Assembly: GCA_050247075.1 (NCBI GenBank)
Contig: JBFWUW010000021.1
Span: 1-64,000, forward strand
Reading direction: 5' to 3'
Length of the DNA: 64,000 nt
Origin: JBFWUW01 sp050247075
GTDB lineage: Bacteria > Planctomycetota > Planctomycetia > Pirellulales > JBFWUW01
A program made the position numbers and the translations under genes. Below, in pieces: positions 33,580-41,339 of this stretch. Numbering within the stretch: the stretch's first letter is position 1; each line of letters begins with the position of its first letter. The notes under the pieces are model-generated. The model saw only the letters and a program-made list of their open reading frames with translations. It made no database searches and was not told the origin of the DNA.

Positions 33580-34467
33580 GTGGACGCTATCAAGTCTGCT
33601 CCCTCAACCCGTCCGTTCTTGGCCCGCCACGAGTTTCTCATCCGCCGGCTGCATTCGCTGTCGGGCCTGATTCCGGTGGGGGCCTATATGGTCGTCCACC
33701 TGGTCACAAATGCCAGCGTGCTCAACGGGGCAGGCAGCTTTCAGGACAACGTCGATAAAATCCACAGCTTGGGGGCGGCGCTGCCGGTGGTGGAGTGGCT
33801 GTTCATTTTCATCCCGCTGTTTTTTCATGCCATTATTGGCGCGATGATGATCTACGGCATGGTTCCCAACACACAAAGTTACCCGCTGATTGGCAACTAT
33901 CGCTATACGGCCCAACGGGCTACCGGCATGATTGCCATGGCCTTCATCTTTTTTCATTTGGTACAGTTGCACAACTTTTTTGGGGCACCCCTGAAGTCGG
34001 CTGGCTACGGTGCCCAGTTCGATCCGCACCATGCCACTTCCAGCGCGGCCACCGCCATTGGCGCGGCTCCCTGGATCGTGCTGATTTATGTGATTGGCAT
34101 TCTGGCCTGCGTCTACCATCTGGCCAACGGGCTGTGGACGATGGGCATTACTTGGGGCGTGTGGACCACTCCCACGGCGCAACGCCGGGCCAACATCATC
34201 AGTATTGTGTTTGGCGTGGGGCTGGCCGTGGTGGGCCTGTCGGCCTTAAGTGGCATGTACATGAATGAGGAAGAAATAGCGGCTGCCAAAGCCATGGAAA
34301 ATGTCCGTCAAGAAGCCCATGAGGCACAAGAAGCGGCCATTGAACAGAGAGCGGAAGAGGCCAAACAAAAAATCAAGGACAAGCAAGAGAGCGAGAAGGC
34401 CAGCCAACAGTCGGTGGAGGCCCCGGTTGAGCCGTCCTCGCCTGGCGATGCCGTCGAGGACGAGTAG
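33580..34467 (+). CDS. sdhC: Succinate dehydrogenase cytochrome b558 subunit
   Basis: Membrane anchor of complex II, binding heme b and quinone. The 295-residue product has five membrane segments with histidines in the expected helices (RRLHSLSGLIPVGAYMVVHL, LFFHAIIGAMM, FFHLVQLHNFF, CVYHLANGLWT), as in the single-subunit five-helix b558 type. GTG 33580 is preceded by AGGAAGG and gives the right N-terminus; the upstream ATG at 33436 lies in a dispersed repeat. After the last helix comes an unusual charged tail of about 65 Glu/Lys/Gln/Ala-rich residues. It is the first gene of sdhCAB. Confidence 0.93.
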   Translation: MDAIKSAPSTRPFLARHEFLIRRLHSLSGLIPVGAYMVVHLVTNASVLNGAGSFQDNVDKIHSLGAALPVVEWLFIFIPLFFHAIIGAMMIYGMVPNTQSYPLIGNYRYTAQRATGMIAMAFIFFHLVQLHNFFGAPLKSAGYGAQFDPHHATSSAATAIGAAPWIVLIYVIGILACVYHLANGLWTMGITWGVWTTPTAQRRANIISIVFGVGLAVVGLSALSGMYMNEEEIAAAKAMENVRQEAHEAQEAAIEQRAEEAKQKIKDKQESEKASQQSVEAPVEPSSPGDAVEDE

Positions 34468-34554
34468 CATCCGCCGCGCTGCATCTTGCCGCAACATTTC
34501 GCGAAGAATCGCCAAACGCAATAATCGCAATTATCGCCGCATAGGTAAAAACTG

Positions 34555-36570
34555 ATGGCAAAGCAACGTGTGTTGGTGGTCGGAGGTGGGCTGGCCGGTT
34601 TGGCCGCGTCGATGCAATTGGCCGAGTCGGGCTACGACGTCGATCTGATGAGCCTGGTGCCGGTCAAGCGCTCGCATAGCGTTTGCGCGCAAGGCGGCAT
34701 CAACAGCGTCAATCACCAAACGCGGCAACAAGGCGACCACGAGGGGCTGCACTTTGACGACACCGTTTACGGCGGCGATTTCTTGCAGCACCAGCCGCCG
34801 GTCAAAGAGATGTGCAACTGGGGCCCGCGGATCATCGATTTGATGGATCGCCTGGGCGTCCCCTTCAACCGCACGGAAGAAGGCTTTCGCGATCAACGGC
34901 GGTTCGGCGGAACGCTCTTTAAACGGACCGCTTTCGCCGGTGCCACCACCGGACAGCAACTGCTGTACACGCTCGATGAGCAAGTCCGCCGCTGGGAAGC
35001 CGAAGGCAAAATCAAGAAATACGAATTCTGGGACTTCTTGGGGCCAATTCTGGACGATGCCGGCGTTTGCCGCGGAGCCGTCGCTCAGGATCTGGTCAAC
35101 ATGGAAATTCGCAGCTTTCCGGCCGATGCCGTGCTGGTCGCCACCGGCGGGTGCGGCCTGATTTATGGCCGCTCCACCATGTCCATGGTCTGCACGGGCA
35201 GTGCTGCCAGCCGTTGCTACCGGGCGGGTGCCAAGTACGGCAATCCCGAGTTTATTCAGGTTCACCCGACCGCCGTGCCCGGCGCGGACAAACTGCGTTT
35301 GATGAGCGAAAGCGCCCGTGGCGAAGGTGGCCGCGTGTGGGTGCCGCGCAAACCGCAAGATCCACGCGACCCGCGATCTATCCCGGAGTCAGAGCGTTAC
35401 TATTTCCTGGAAGAACGATACCCCAAGTATGGCAACCTGGTGCCGCGCGATATCGCCACGCGTGAGATTTTCAGCGTCTGCACCGAGGACGGGCTGAGCG
35501 TTGAAAAAGAACGGCTGAGCGTTTATCTCGATGTGACCCATCTGCCGCGTGAGATTCTCGACCGCAAGCTGGGTGGCATTCTGGATATTTACGAAAAGTT
35601 TCAGGGGGTCGATCCGCGCGAAGTCCCCATGAAGATTTTCCCCGCCGTGCATTACAGCATGGGGGGCCTGTGGGTCGATTACGAACGGACGTCAGAGGGG
35701 GGCCTCAAACTCGGCTCGCCCAAGAACCAGGTGACCAACATCCCCGGCCTGTACGCCTTGGGAGAGTGTGACTACCAGTACCACGGTGCCAACCGCTTGG
35801 GCGCCAATTCGTTGCTAAGCTGCATCTTCAGCGGCCTGATCACCGCGCCCGGCATTGCCAACTGGATGAAGGGCCAAAAGACGGCCGCGGCCGATCTGCC
35901 CAAGGGCCTGTTCGAGGGCGAAAAGAAAAAGCACCAGCAATCGCACGATGCCTTGTTGCGCCGTACCACCGGCGGCGAAAACCCCTATCTGCTGCACCAA
36001 GAGTTGGGCCGCCTGATGACCAAGGCCGCCACCGTGGTCCGCTACAACAAGGTCTTGGCCGACGCTTACGAAAAAGTCTGCGAGATGTCGGTGCGGGCCG
36101 AGAAATGCTCTCTTTCCGACAGCGGCAATTGGACCAACCAAAACGTCGTCTTTACCAAGGCTTTGCGGGATATGTTCCCCATCGCCAAGGCCATCTTGCA
36201 AGGGGCCTTGCGGCGTGACGAGTCGCGCGGGGCACACTACAAACCCGAATTTTCGATGGGCGGGCTGGAAGCGACCGATCCGGCCGAACGCCGCCAAGAG
36301 GCGGAGGCTTGGTGTGACCGCTTTGAGGAAAACACCGACAAATGGCTGAAATCGACCATCACGGTCTGCGGCGACGAAGGCGACCCCATCCTGACCTATG
36401 AGGATGTCGATACGTCGCTCATTCCGCCGCGTCCGCGGCTGTACGGCCTGGTCGGCGGCGAACAGATTGAAGAAGCCTGGAAAAAACGAGCGGAAAAGAA
36501 AGGCGGAAGGCGAAAGGCGGAAGGCGAAGTACTGTTGGCCGCCGGCAGCCAGCCATCGGCCACAAGCTGA
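34555..36570 (+). CDS. sdhA: Succinate dehydrogenase flavoprotein subunit
   Basis: Oxidises succinate to fumarate at a covalently bound FAD. The dinucleotide loop is at 8-16 (VVGGGLAGL), and the FAD-linking histidine is His41 in RSHSVCAQGGINS. Substrate-site blocks include VHPTAVPG, SESARGEGGRVWV, and the C-terminal RRDESRGAHYKPEF. Length is 671 residues. The last 25 or so residues (RAEKKGGRRKAEGE onward) are encoded by repeat D and repeat B and look like an accidental extension. The sdhB gene follows 37 bases downstream. Confidence 0.96.
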   Translation: MAKQRVLVVGGGLAGLAASMQLAESGYDVDLMSLVPVKRSHSVCAQGGINSVNHQTRQQGDHEGLHFDDTVYGGDFLQHQPPVKEMCNWGPRIIDLMDRLGVPFNRTEEGFRDQRRFGGTLFKRTAFAGATTGQQLLYTLDEQVRRWEAEGKIKKYEFWDFLGPILDDAGVCRGAVAQDLVNMEIRSFPADAVLVATGGCGLIYGRSTMSMVCTGSAASRCYRAGAKYGNPEFIQVHPTAVPGADKLRLMSESARGEGGRVWVPRKPQDPRDPRSIPESERYYFLEERYPKYGNLVPRDIATREIFSVCTEDGLSVEKERLSVYLDVTHLPREILDRKLGGILDIYEKFQGVDPREVPMKIFPAVHYSMGGLWVDYERTSEGGLKLGSPKNQVTNIPGLYALGECDYQYHGANRLGANSLLSCIFSGLITAPGIANWMKGQKTAAADLPKGLFEGEKKKHQQSHDALLRRTTGGENPYLLHQELGRLMTKAATVVRYNKVLADAYEKVCEMSVRAEKCSLSDSGNWTNQNVVFTKALRDMFPIAKAILQGALRRDESRGAHYKPEFSMGGLEATDPAERRQEAEAWCDRFEENTDKWLKSTITVCGDEGDPILTYEDVDTSLIPPRPRLYGLVGGEQIEEAWKKRAEKKGGRRKAEGEVLLAAGSQPSATS

Positions 36571-36603
36571 CAGCTAATAACTGAACACTGAAAACTGAAA
36601 ACT
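36500..36603. repeat. Repeats D, B and C at the sdhA-sdhB junction
   Basis: Bases 36500-36529 are purine-rich repeat D (AAAGGCGGAAGGCGAAAGGC and on). AAGCTGACAGCTAATAA at 36564-36580 is a repeat B fragment that includes the sdhA stop. CTGAACACTGAAAACTGAAA at 36581-36600 is repeat C, in reverse orientation at 39854-39879. The cluster ends just before sdhB. Confidence 0.7.
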
Positions 36604-36607
36604 CCCC

Positions 36608-37474
36608 ATGACCGCACACGGACACAACGGCCACGATTCCGGTACCGCTTCCGCCAAGCACTTTGACGTGAAAGTGCTGCGTCAAGACGGCCCCGGCAAG
36701 CCCAGCTACTGGGAACGCCATCGGGTCGTTTACGAATCCGATATGAACGTGATCAGCGTGTTGCAGCAGGTGGCCGCGACTGCCGAGACGGCTGACGGCA
36801 CGCCAGTCGCGCCAGTGGCCTGGGACTGTAACTGCCTGGAAGAGGTTTGCGGTGCCTGCACCATGGTCATTAATGGCCGCGTGCGGCAAGCTTGCTCGGC
36901 CCTGGTCGATCGGCTGCTGGAAACCAACGCCAGCGAGATTGAACTGCGACCGATGGAAAAGTTTCCCGTGCTCCGAGACCTGATGGTCGATCGCGGCCGG
37001 TTGTTTCAAGCCCTGACCAAAGTCACCGCCTGGATCCCCGTGGACGGCTACCACGACATGGGCCCCGGCCCGCGCCAATCGGCGGCGGAACAGGCTCGGG
37101 CTTATCCTCTCAGCGAATGCATGAGCTGCGGCTGCTGTGTCGATGCCTGCCCGCAATACGCCAAGGTCGAACTGACCCAAAACGACGGCGAAACGGCGGA
37201 ACAGTTTGCCGCCCGCCAACATGCGGCCTACGATCAGTCGTTCATTGGCCCGCATGCCATCAGCCAGGCAATGTTGATGAACAGCAATCCCACGGGCCAG
37301 TTCAGCGCTGGCAAGCGCCTGGACGAACTAACGGCCGAGGGGGGCCTGCAAAAGTGCGGCAACGCGCAAAACTGCGTGGCGGTCTGCCCCAAGAAGATAC
37401 CGCTCACCACGTCCATCGCCCGCGCCAACCGCGCCGCCACGCTGCACACCATCAAGAAACTGTTTGACGCCTAG
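36608..37474 (+). CDS. sdhB: Succinate dehydrogenase iron-sulfur subunit
   Basis: Electron-transfer subunit of complex II. The 2Fe-2S site has Cys74, Cys76, Cys81 and Cys84, with Cys96 beyond (CNCLEEVCGACTMV). The second domain has CMSCGCCVDACP (171-181) and CGNAQNCVAVCP (250-260), binding the 4Fe-4S and 3Fe-4S clusters. A His-rich N-terminus (MTAHGHNGHD) precedes the fold. The length of 288 residues is normal. There is no strong Shine-Dalgarno before ATG 36608; the upstream bases are repeat C. Confidence 0.96.
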   Translation: MTAHGHNGHDSGTASAKHFDVKVLRQDGPGKPSYWERHRVVYESDMNVISVLQQVAATAETADGTPVAPVAWDCNCLEEVCGACTMVINGRVRQACSALVDRLLETNASEIELRPMEKFPVLRDLMVDRGRLFQALTKVTAWIPVDGYHDMGPGPRQSAAEQARAYPLSECMSCGCCVDACPQYAKVELTQNDGETAEQFAARQHAAYDQSFIGPHAISQAMLMNSNPTGQFSAGKRLDELTAEGGLQKCGNAQNCVAVCPKKIPLTTSIARANRAATLHTIKKLFDA

Positions 37475-37530
37475 CCGCCCGCGTCAGCCATTCGGATTTG
37501 ATTCGAATATCCCGACGAATCCTCCCCCAG

Positions 37531-37551
37531 CCCGCCACATTTCTTGGCGGG
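37531..37551 (+). terminator. Hairpin after sdhB
   Basis: CCCGCCA (37531-37537) and TGGCGGG (37545-37551) form a 7-pair stem with a 7-base loop, 57 bases after the sdhB stop. No U-tract follows, so intrinsic termination is uncertain. Confidence 0.35.
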
Positions 37552-37587
37552 GGATGTAACGAAATGGCCAACTCTTCGCTGCGGTTG

Positions 37588-37615
37588 TTGAAGCGCCCCG
37601 CGAGAACGCTACGAT
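37588..37615 (+). promoter_or_regulatory. Candidate sigma-70 promoter for the lysC operon
   Basis: TTGAAG at 37588-37593 and TACGAT at 37610-37615 are 16 bases apart, 36 bases before ATG 37651. I saw no conserved lysine-riboswitch pieces in this 176-base gap. Confidence 0.4.
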
Positions 37616-37650
37616 AGGCGGAAGTTCCGCTAGCAGCCTGGGAGTTGAGG

Positions 37651-39084
37651 ATGTTCATTACGATCAAGTTTGGCGGCACATCGGTGGGCGACGCCGGCCG
37701 CATCCGCAAAGCAGCCGAGTTGGTGGCTGCCGAGGTCGCCGCTGGCCACAAGGTGGTCGTCGTCACGTCGGCCATGACGGGTGTCACCAATAAACTGGTG
37801 GCACTGGTGCAGGCCAAACCGGGCCCTCCGGTCGAGGAACAGACCCGTGTGATGGAGTTCTTTCACTTCACCAAGGAACTCGAACAAAAACATATTCAGA
37901 CGGCCCGCGAATGCATCAGCAATCCCAAGCTGGTCGATGAAACCGCGAACACGCTGTACAGCGAGCGGCATGCCCTGGAGCGCGTACTGCTGGGGGCGCA
38001 CTTTCTTGGCGAGGATCAAATCCAAGAAGGGACGATCGGCTACGACTTTGTCGTCTCGCAAGGCGAGCGGCTGTGCGTGCCGATTCTGGCCAACTGCCTG
38101 CGCGACCTGGGCGTTGATGCGGCGGCCGTCGGTTCGGAAGGCTGCGGCATAATGACCGACAGCAACTACGGCAATGCCCGACCGTTGGAACCGCAAACAC
38201 GCAACGGCGTGCGGCAGACGCTATTGCCGTTGATTAATACCGGCAAGACACCGGTGGCGGGCGGTTTTTACGGCCGTTCGCCCCAAGGCCGCTATGCCAC
38301 GCTGGGCCGGGGCGGTAGCGATTACTCGGCCACGTTGGTGGGGGCCGCGTTGGACTGTGACGAAATCTGGATTATGACCGATGTGGACGGCATCAAAACG
38401 ACCGATCCGCGGGTGGTTCCTTCCGCCCGGGCCATCGATGAGATGCCCTATATGATCGCGGCGGAAATGGCCCTGTTGGGGGCCAAGGTGCTGCACCCCA
38501 AGAGCGTGCTGCCAGCCGCCAAGCAAGACATTCCGCTGCGCGTGGCAAGTTCGTTTGAACCGGCCAAGCCGGGCACGCGATTGGTGCCCACCAGGCCGGG
38601 CACCGGTCCCGGCGTAGCCGGACTGACGTTGGTCCGCAAGGCCGGGCTGATCTGCATGACGACTGCCCACTTGGGTGACAAGGGTGTGATACCCGCGGCC
38701 ATGATCGACGACATCCGCCGCAACAACACGGACATTCTGGCGAGCTCCTCGGCGTCCAACGGCAGCAGCGTGTTGTGGCTGGTCGGCCCGCTCGACCTGG
38801 AGCGGTTTCTGTCGATTGTCGAACAGCGCAAAGACCCGCATGTCCAGGCCGAGATTCGCCGCGACGTAGCGGTACTGGGCATCGTCGGGGAGCAAGCCGC
38901 CCGGGCGCCTGGCATTCTGGCTCGCGTGGCTAACTGCCTGGAACAAGTCGGCGCGCAGCCGCTGGCTTGGCTGCAAGGGGCCTCGCCCAATAGCATTGCC
39001 ATTGCCCTGCCCGACGACGACGAAAAACTCCCCGCCATGATGCGGGCTTTGCATTCCACCTTTGGTCTGGATAAAGGGGCCTGA
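37651..39084 (+). CDS. lysC: Aspartate kinase
   Basis: Phosphorylates aspartate, the first step towards lysine, threonine, methionine and aspartate semialdehyde. The amino acid kinase domain starts KFGGTSVG at residues 6-13 and includes GGSDYSATLVG and MTDVDGIKTTDPR. Two ACT-like regulatory regions occupy about 315-475, which suggests allosteric feedback. ATG 37651 has GGGAG seven bases upstream; a TTG six bases earlier is also in frame. Its stop overlaps the ATG of the next gene (ATGA), so the first aldolase paralogue is translationally coupled to it. Confidence 0.94.
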   Translation: MFITIKFGGTSVGDAGRIRKAAELVAAEVAAGHKVVVVTSAMTGVTNKLVALVQAKPGPPVEEQTRVMEFFHFTKELEQKHIQTARECISNPKLVDETANTLYSERHALERVLLGAHFLGEDQIQEGTIGYDFVVSQGERLCVPILANCLRDLGVDAAAVGSEGCGIMTDSNYGNARPLEPQTRNGVRQTLLPLINTGKTPVAGGFYGRSPQGRYATLGRGGSDYSATLVGAALDCDEIWIMTDVDGIKTTDPRVVPSARAIDEMPYMIAAEMALLGAKVLHPKSVLPAAKQDIPLRVASSFEPAKPGTRLVPTRPGTGPGVAGLTLVRKAGLICMTTAHLGDKGVIPAAMIDDIRRNNTDILASSSASNGSSVLWLVGPLDLERFLSIVEQRKDPHVQAEIRRDVAVLGIVGEQAARAPGILARVANCLEQVGAQPLAWLQGASPNSIAIALPDDDEKLPAMMRALHSTFGLDKGA

Positions 39085-39848
39085 TGATGATCGAAACACC
39101 GTTGCGATTGCGCCGCATTCTCGACCCTCGGTCGGGCCGTGCTTTGCTGCTATCGTTTACTTCTGGCATGGAGATAGGCATTGCCGGCGGACTTTCCGAC
39201 GTCCGCCGCATGGCGGTCGGACTGGCCGCGACCAGCCTGCCCACCGGCCTGATCGTCCATGCGGGCGTGGTAGAAAGCCTTTTCGAGCGGCAGCCCAACT
39301 TGCCATGCGGCATTGTCGTTGATCTGTTTGGCGGAACGTGGATGACCACGCAGCCGTACCAGCGAGAGCAAATCTGCAGCCTGGAGCACGCCGTGCGAGT
39401 AGGGGCCGATGCCGTGCTGATGACGCTGGGCCTGGGCAGCCCCGACGAAGCCCGCCAACTGCGGCAATGCGGTGAGATCACGCGCGAATGCGCTTACTGG
39501 GGCTTGCCCCTACTGTTGCGGGTAGACACTGCCGAAACCGACTCGCGGCGGCAGTTCTCGGCCACGCTGTGCGGGCACGGGGCGCGGCTAGGCTACGAAA
39601 TTGGCGCTTCCGCCGTGATCGTGCATTACCCCGGCGATTCCAAGACATTCCATGAAGTGATCCAAGGGATCGACATTCCGGTTATTATCGGCGGTGCCCC
39701 CAACATGGCCACCGATGCAGCAATGCTATCCTCGATCGGCGACGGCATTCGTGCCGGGGCCAACGGCGCAGCCCTCAACGGGGCCATGTTCTGGTCCGAC
39801 GGGCCAATGCCGTTGCTCGACCAGGTAGCGAAGGAGGTGGCTGGGTAG
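39084..39848 (+). CDS. DhnA-type aldolase paralogue lacking the Schiff-base lysine
   Basis: A 254-residue TIM-barrel protein resembling the class I aldolase/ADH synthase family, homologous by layout to the gene at 39980 (YEIGA strand, IPVIIGGAPNMATD, GIRAGANGAALNGAMFWSDG). It lacks the key residues: the position of Lys209 in the next protein is Ile179 (ASAVIVHYPG), and the catalytic DHG motif is replaced by FTSGME. It is therefore probably catalytically altered, or a regulatory or structural partner. It overlaps the aspartate kinase stop by one base. Confidence 0.75.
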   Translation: MMIETPLRLRRILDPRSGRALLLSFTSGMEIGIAGGLSDVRRMAVGLAATSLPTGLIVHAGVVESLFERQPNLPCGIVVDLFGGTWMTTQPYQREQICSLEHAVRVGADAVLMTLGLGSPDEARQLRQCGEITRECAYWGLPLLLRVDTAETDSRRQFSATLCGHGARLGYEIGASAVIVHYPGDSKTFHEVIQGIDIPVIIGGAPNMATDAAMLSSIGDGIRAGANGAALNGAMFWSDGPMPLLDQVAKEVAG

Positions 39849-39853
39849 GATTG

Positions 39854-39879
39854 TTCAGTGTTCAGTTTTCAGTTTTCAG
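39854..39879. repeat. Dispersed repeat C
   Basis: TTCAGTGTTCAGTTTTCAGT and on, consisting of GTTTTCA units. It is the reverse complement of the repeat at 36581-36600. It lies in the 131-base gap between the two aldolase paralogues, with a TTCCGCC/CATCCTT tract (repeat D-like, near 39945-39975) after it. Confidence 0.6.
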
Positions 39880-39979
39880 TTTTTAGCCGCCGGCCACTAG
39901 CTTATCGAAGTGCGTTGACGGCTTTCAAACCACATACATTCCTTCCGCCTTCATCCTTCATCCTTCATCCTTTTCTTCC

Positions 39980-40882
39980 ATGCCTGACATCCCCGACAAC
40001 ACCGCTTCGTCTCCTTCCGGGCCGCGTTTGGCCGATACGGGCGAGCGCACGTTTCAACGTCCACCGCGGGCTGAATTGGGGCACGCCCCCAGGCTGCGGC
40101 ACTTGTTCAACCGGGGCAACGCCCGCACGTTAATCGTGCCGATGGACCACGGCATTAGCATGGGGCCGGTGCCGGGGTTGTTCGACATGCGGCAGACTGT
40201 GCAGCAGATGTCGGGCACGGGCGTGAATGGCGTGGTGGTGCATAAGGGCCTGGTGCGGTCGATCGCCCCGGTGTTGCGCACCGCTCCCGACGTGGGACTG
40301 ATTATCCACCTTTGCGGTTCGACCTCGGAAGCGCCTGACCCTAACGAGAAGCAACTGGTTTGCACGGTGCAAGAGGCCCTGGCCCAGGGGGCGGATGGAG
40401 TCTCCGTGCATGTCAATATCGGCGCGGCCACGGAAGGCTCGATGCTCCGCGATTTCGCCGAAGTTGCTGAGCAGTGCCACAATCTTAAAGTGCCGCTGCT
40501 GGCGATGGTTTATGCCCGCGGCCCCCGGCAACGAGTGAAGTTTAGCGAATCGTTCAACGCGCATTGTGCCCGCGTGGCGTACGAGATTGGCGCGGACTAC
40601 GTCAAAGTGCAATACACGGGCACGCGCGAGGGGTTTGCCCAGGTCGTTTCGGCGGTGCCGATACCGGTGCTAATCGCGGGGGGGCCCAAGATGAACGACG
40701 ACCGCGAGGTGTTGCAAATGGTGTGGGAATCGCTGGATGCCGGCGCGGCCGGCATTTCCATCGGCCGCAACGTCTTCGGGGCCGACAACGTACCCCAACT
40801 CTGCCGGGCATTGGCCGGCTTGATCCACGATAATCTCAGCGTCGATGATGCCGTGGAGATTCTGAACACCAAGGTTTCTTGA
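39980..40882 (+). CDS. 2-amino-3,7-dideoxy-heptulosonate synthase-like class I aldolase
   Basis: A TIM-barrel aldolase of the archaeal fructose-bisphosphate aldolase/ADH synthase (MJ0400-like) family. The nucleophile candidate is Lys209 (GADYVKVQYTG), with Asp56-His57 (VPMDHGISMGP) and Tyr178 (MVYARGP). ADH synthase condenses a 6-deoxy-ketohexose phosphate with aspartate semialdehyde in the archaeal route to aromatics; GriI-like relatives make aminohydroxybenzoate precursors. The aspartate kinase upstream fits an aspartate-semialdehyde substrate. Simple fructose-bisphosphate aldolase activity cannot be excluded. The first 30 residues are Pro/Arg-rich and may not be translated if a later start is used. 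Confidence 0.82.
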   Translation: MPDIPDNTASSPSGPRLADTGERTFQRPPRAELGHAPRLRHLFNRGNARTLIVPMDHGISMGPVPGLFDMRQTVQQMSGTGVNGVVVHKGLVRSIAPVLRTAPDVGLIIHLCGSTSEAPDPNEKQLVCTVQEALAQGADGVSVHVNIGAATEGSMLRDFAEVAEQCHNLKVPLLAMVYARGPRQRVKFSESFNAHCARVAYEIGADYVKVQYTGTREGFAQVVSAVPIPVLIAGGPKMNDDREVLQMVWESLDAGAAGISIGRNVFGADNVPQLCRALAGLIHDNLSVDDAVEILNTKVS

Positions 40883-40902
40883 GATATCCCATTACTCCAG
40901 AC

Positions 40903-40922
40903 GGCAAGGGAAACGCCTTGCC
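40903..40922 (+). terminator. Hairpin after the aldolase gene
   Basis: GGCAAGG and CCTTGCC form a 7-pair stem with the 6-base loop GAAACG, 20 bases after the stop codon. No T-run follows. It may be a terminator, an RNA-stability element or a fragment of a repeat. Confidence 0.35.
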
Positions 40923-40945
40923 TCCATAACCGCAAGGCCAACGCC

Positions 40946-41308
40946 ATGTCCGAACTCACCCTCTCGCGCCATACCGCGCAAGCCTCTCCCAAGGTGGTCA
41001 CTGTCTGCATCACCGGCGAAGTCGATCAGCATAGCGGCCGCAGTGCCGAGAGCTACGTCGATGAAACGCTGGACGCGGAGAAGCCCCAGCATCTGTTGTT
41101 GGACTTGAGTGGCCTTTCCTTTGCCGGAACAAGCTTCTTTTCCAGCCTGCTTTTTTGGCGAGAGGAGCTGACCAAGCTGGGCGGGTCGCTGGGCCTGTTT
41201 GGCTTGCAGCAAGCTGTTCACAGCACCATGCGCATGCTGGCCCTAGACCGGCTCGTGCCAATCAGCGATGACGAACAAGCCGCTCTGGCGCGGCTGGGGC
41301 AAGGGTAG
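40946..41308 (+). CDS. STAS-domain protein (anti-sigma factor antagonist-like)
   Basis: A 120-residue STAS domain of the SpoIIAA/RsbV type. The beta-strand/loop motif LLDLSGLSFAGTSFFSSLLF places Ser63 at the position phosphorylated in SpoIIAA, but the preceding Asp is Gly-Thr here. It would normally bind an anti-sigma kinase; none is adjacent. It lies 64 bases after the aldolase and 31 bases before the ATP-grasp gene on the same strand. The functional link to those genes is unclear. Confidence 0.86.
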   Translation: MSELTLSRHTAQASPKVVTVCITGEVDQHSGRSAESYVDETLDAEKPQHLLLDLSGLSFAGTSFFSSLLFWREELTKLGGSLGLFGLQQAVHSTMRMLALDRLVPISDDEQAALARLGQG

Positions 41309-41339
41309 TGCGGTTTCAAGTTTCCGCGGCACCCAATCC

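Noticed and set aside
37475..37650. Lysine riboswitch upstream of lysC
   Set aside because: Only 176 bases, with no recognisable conserved core; only a hairpin and a promoter-like pair are seen.
37651..39084. MfnE-like methylofuran kinase instead of aspartate kinase
   Set aside because: The length of 477 residues and C-terminal ACT-like regions fit aspartate kinase; MfnE-type proteins are much shorter.
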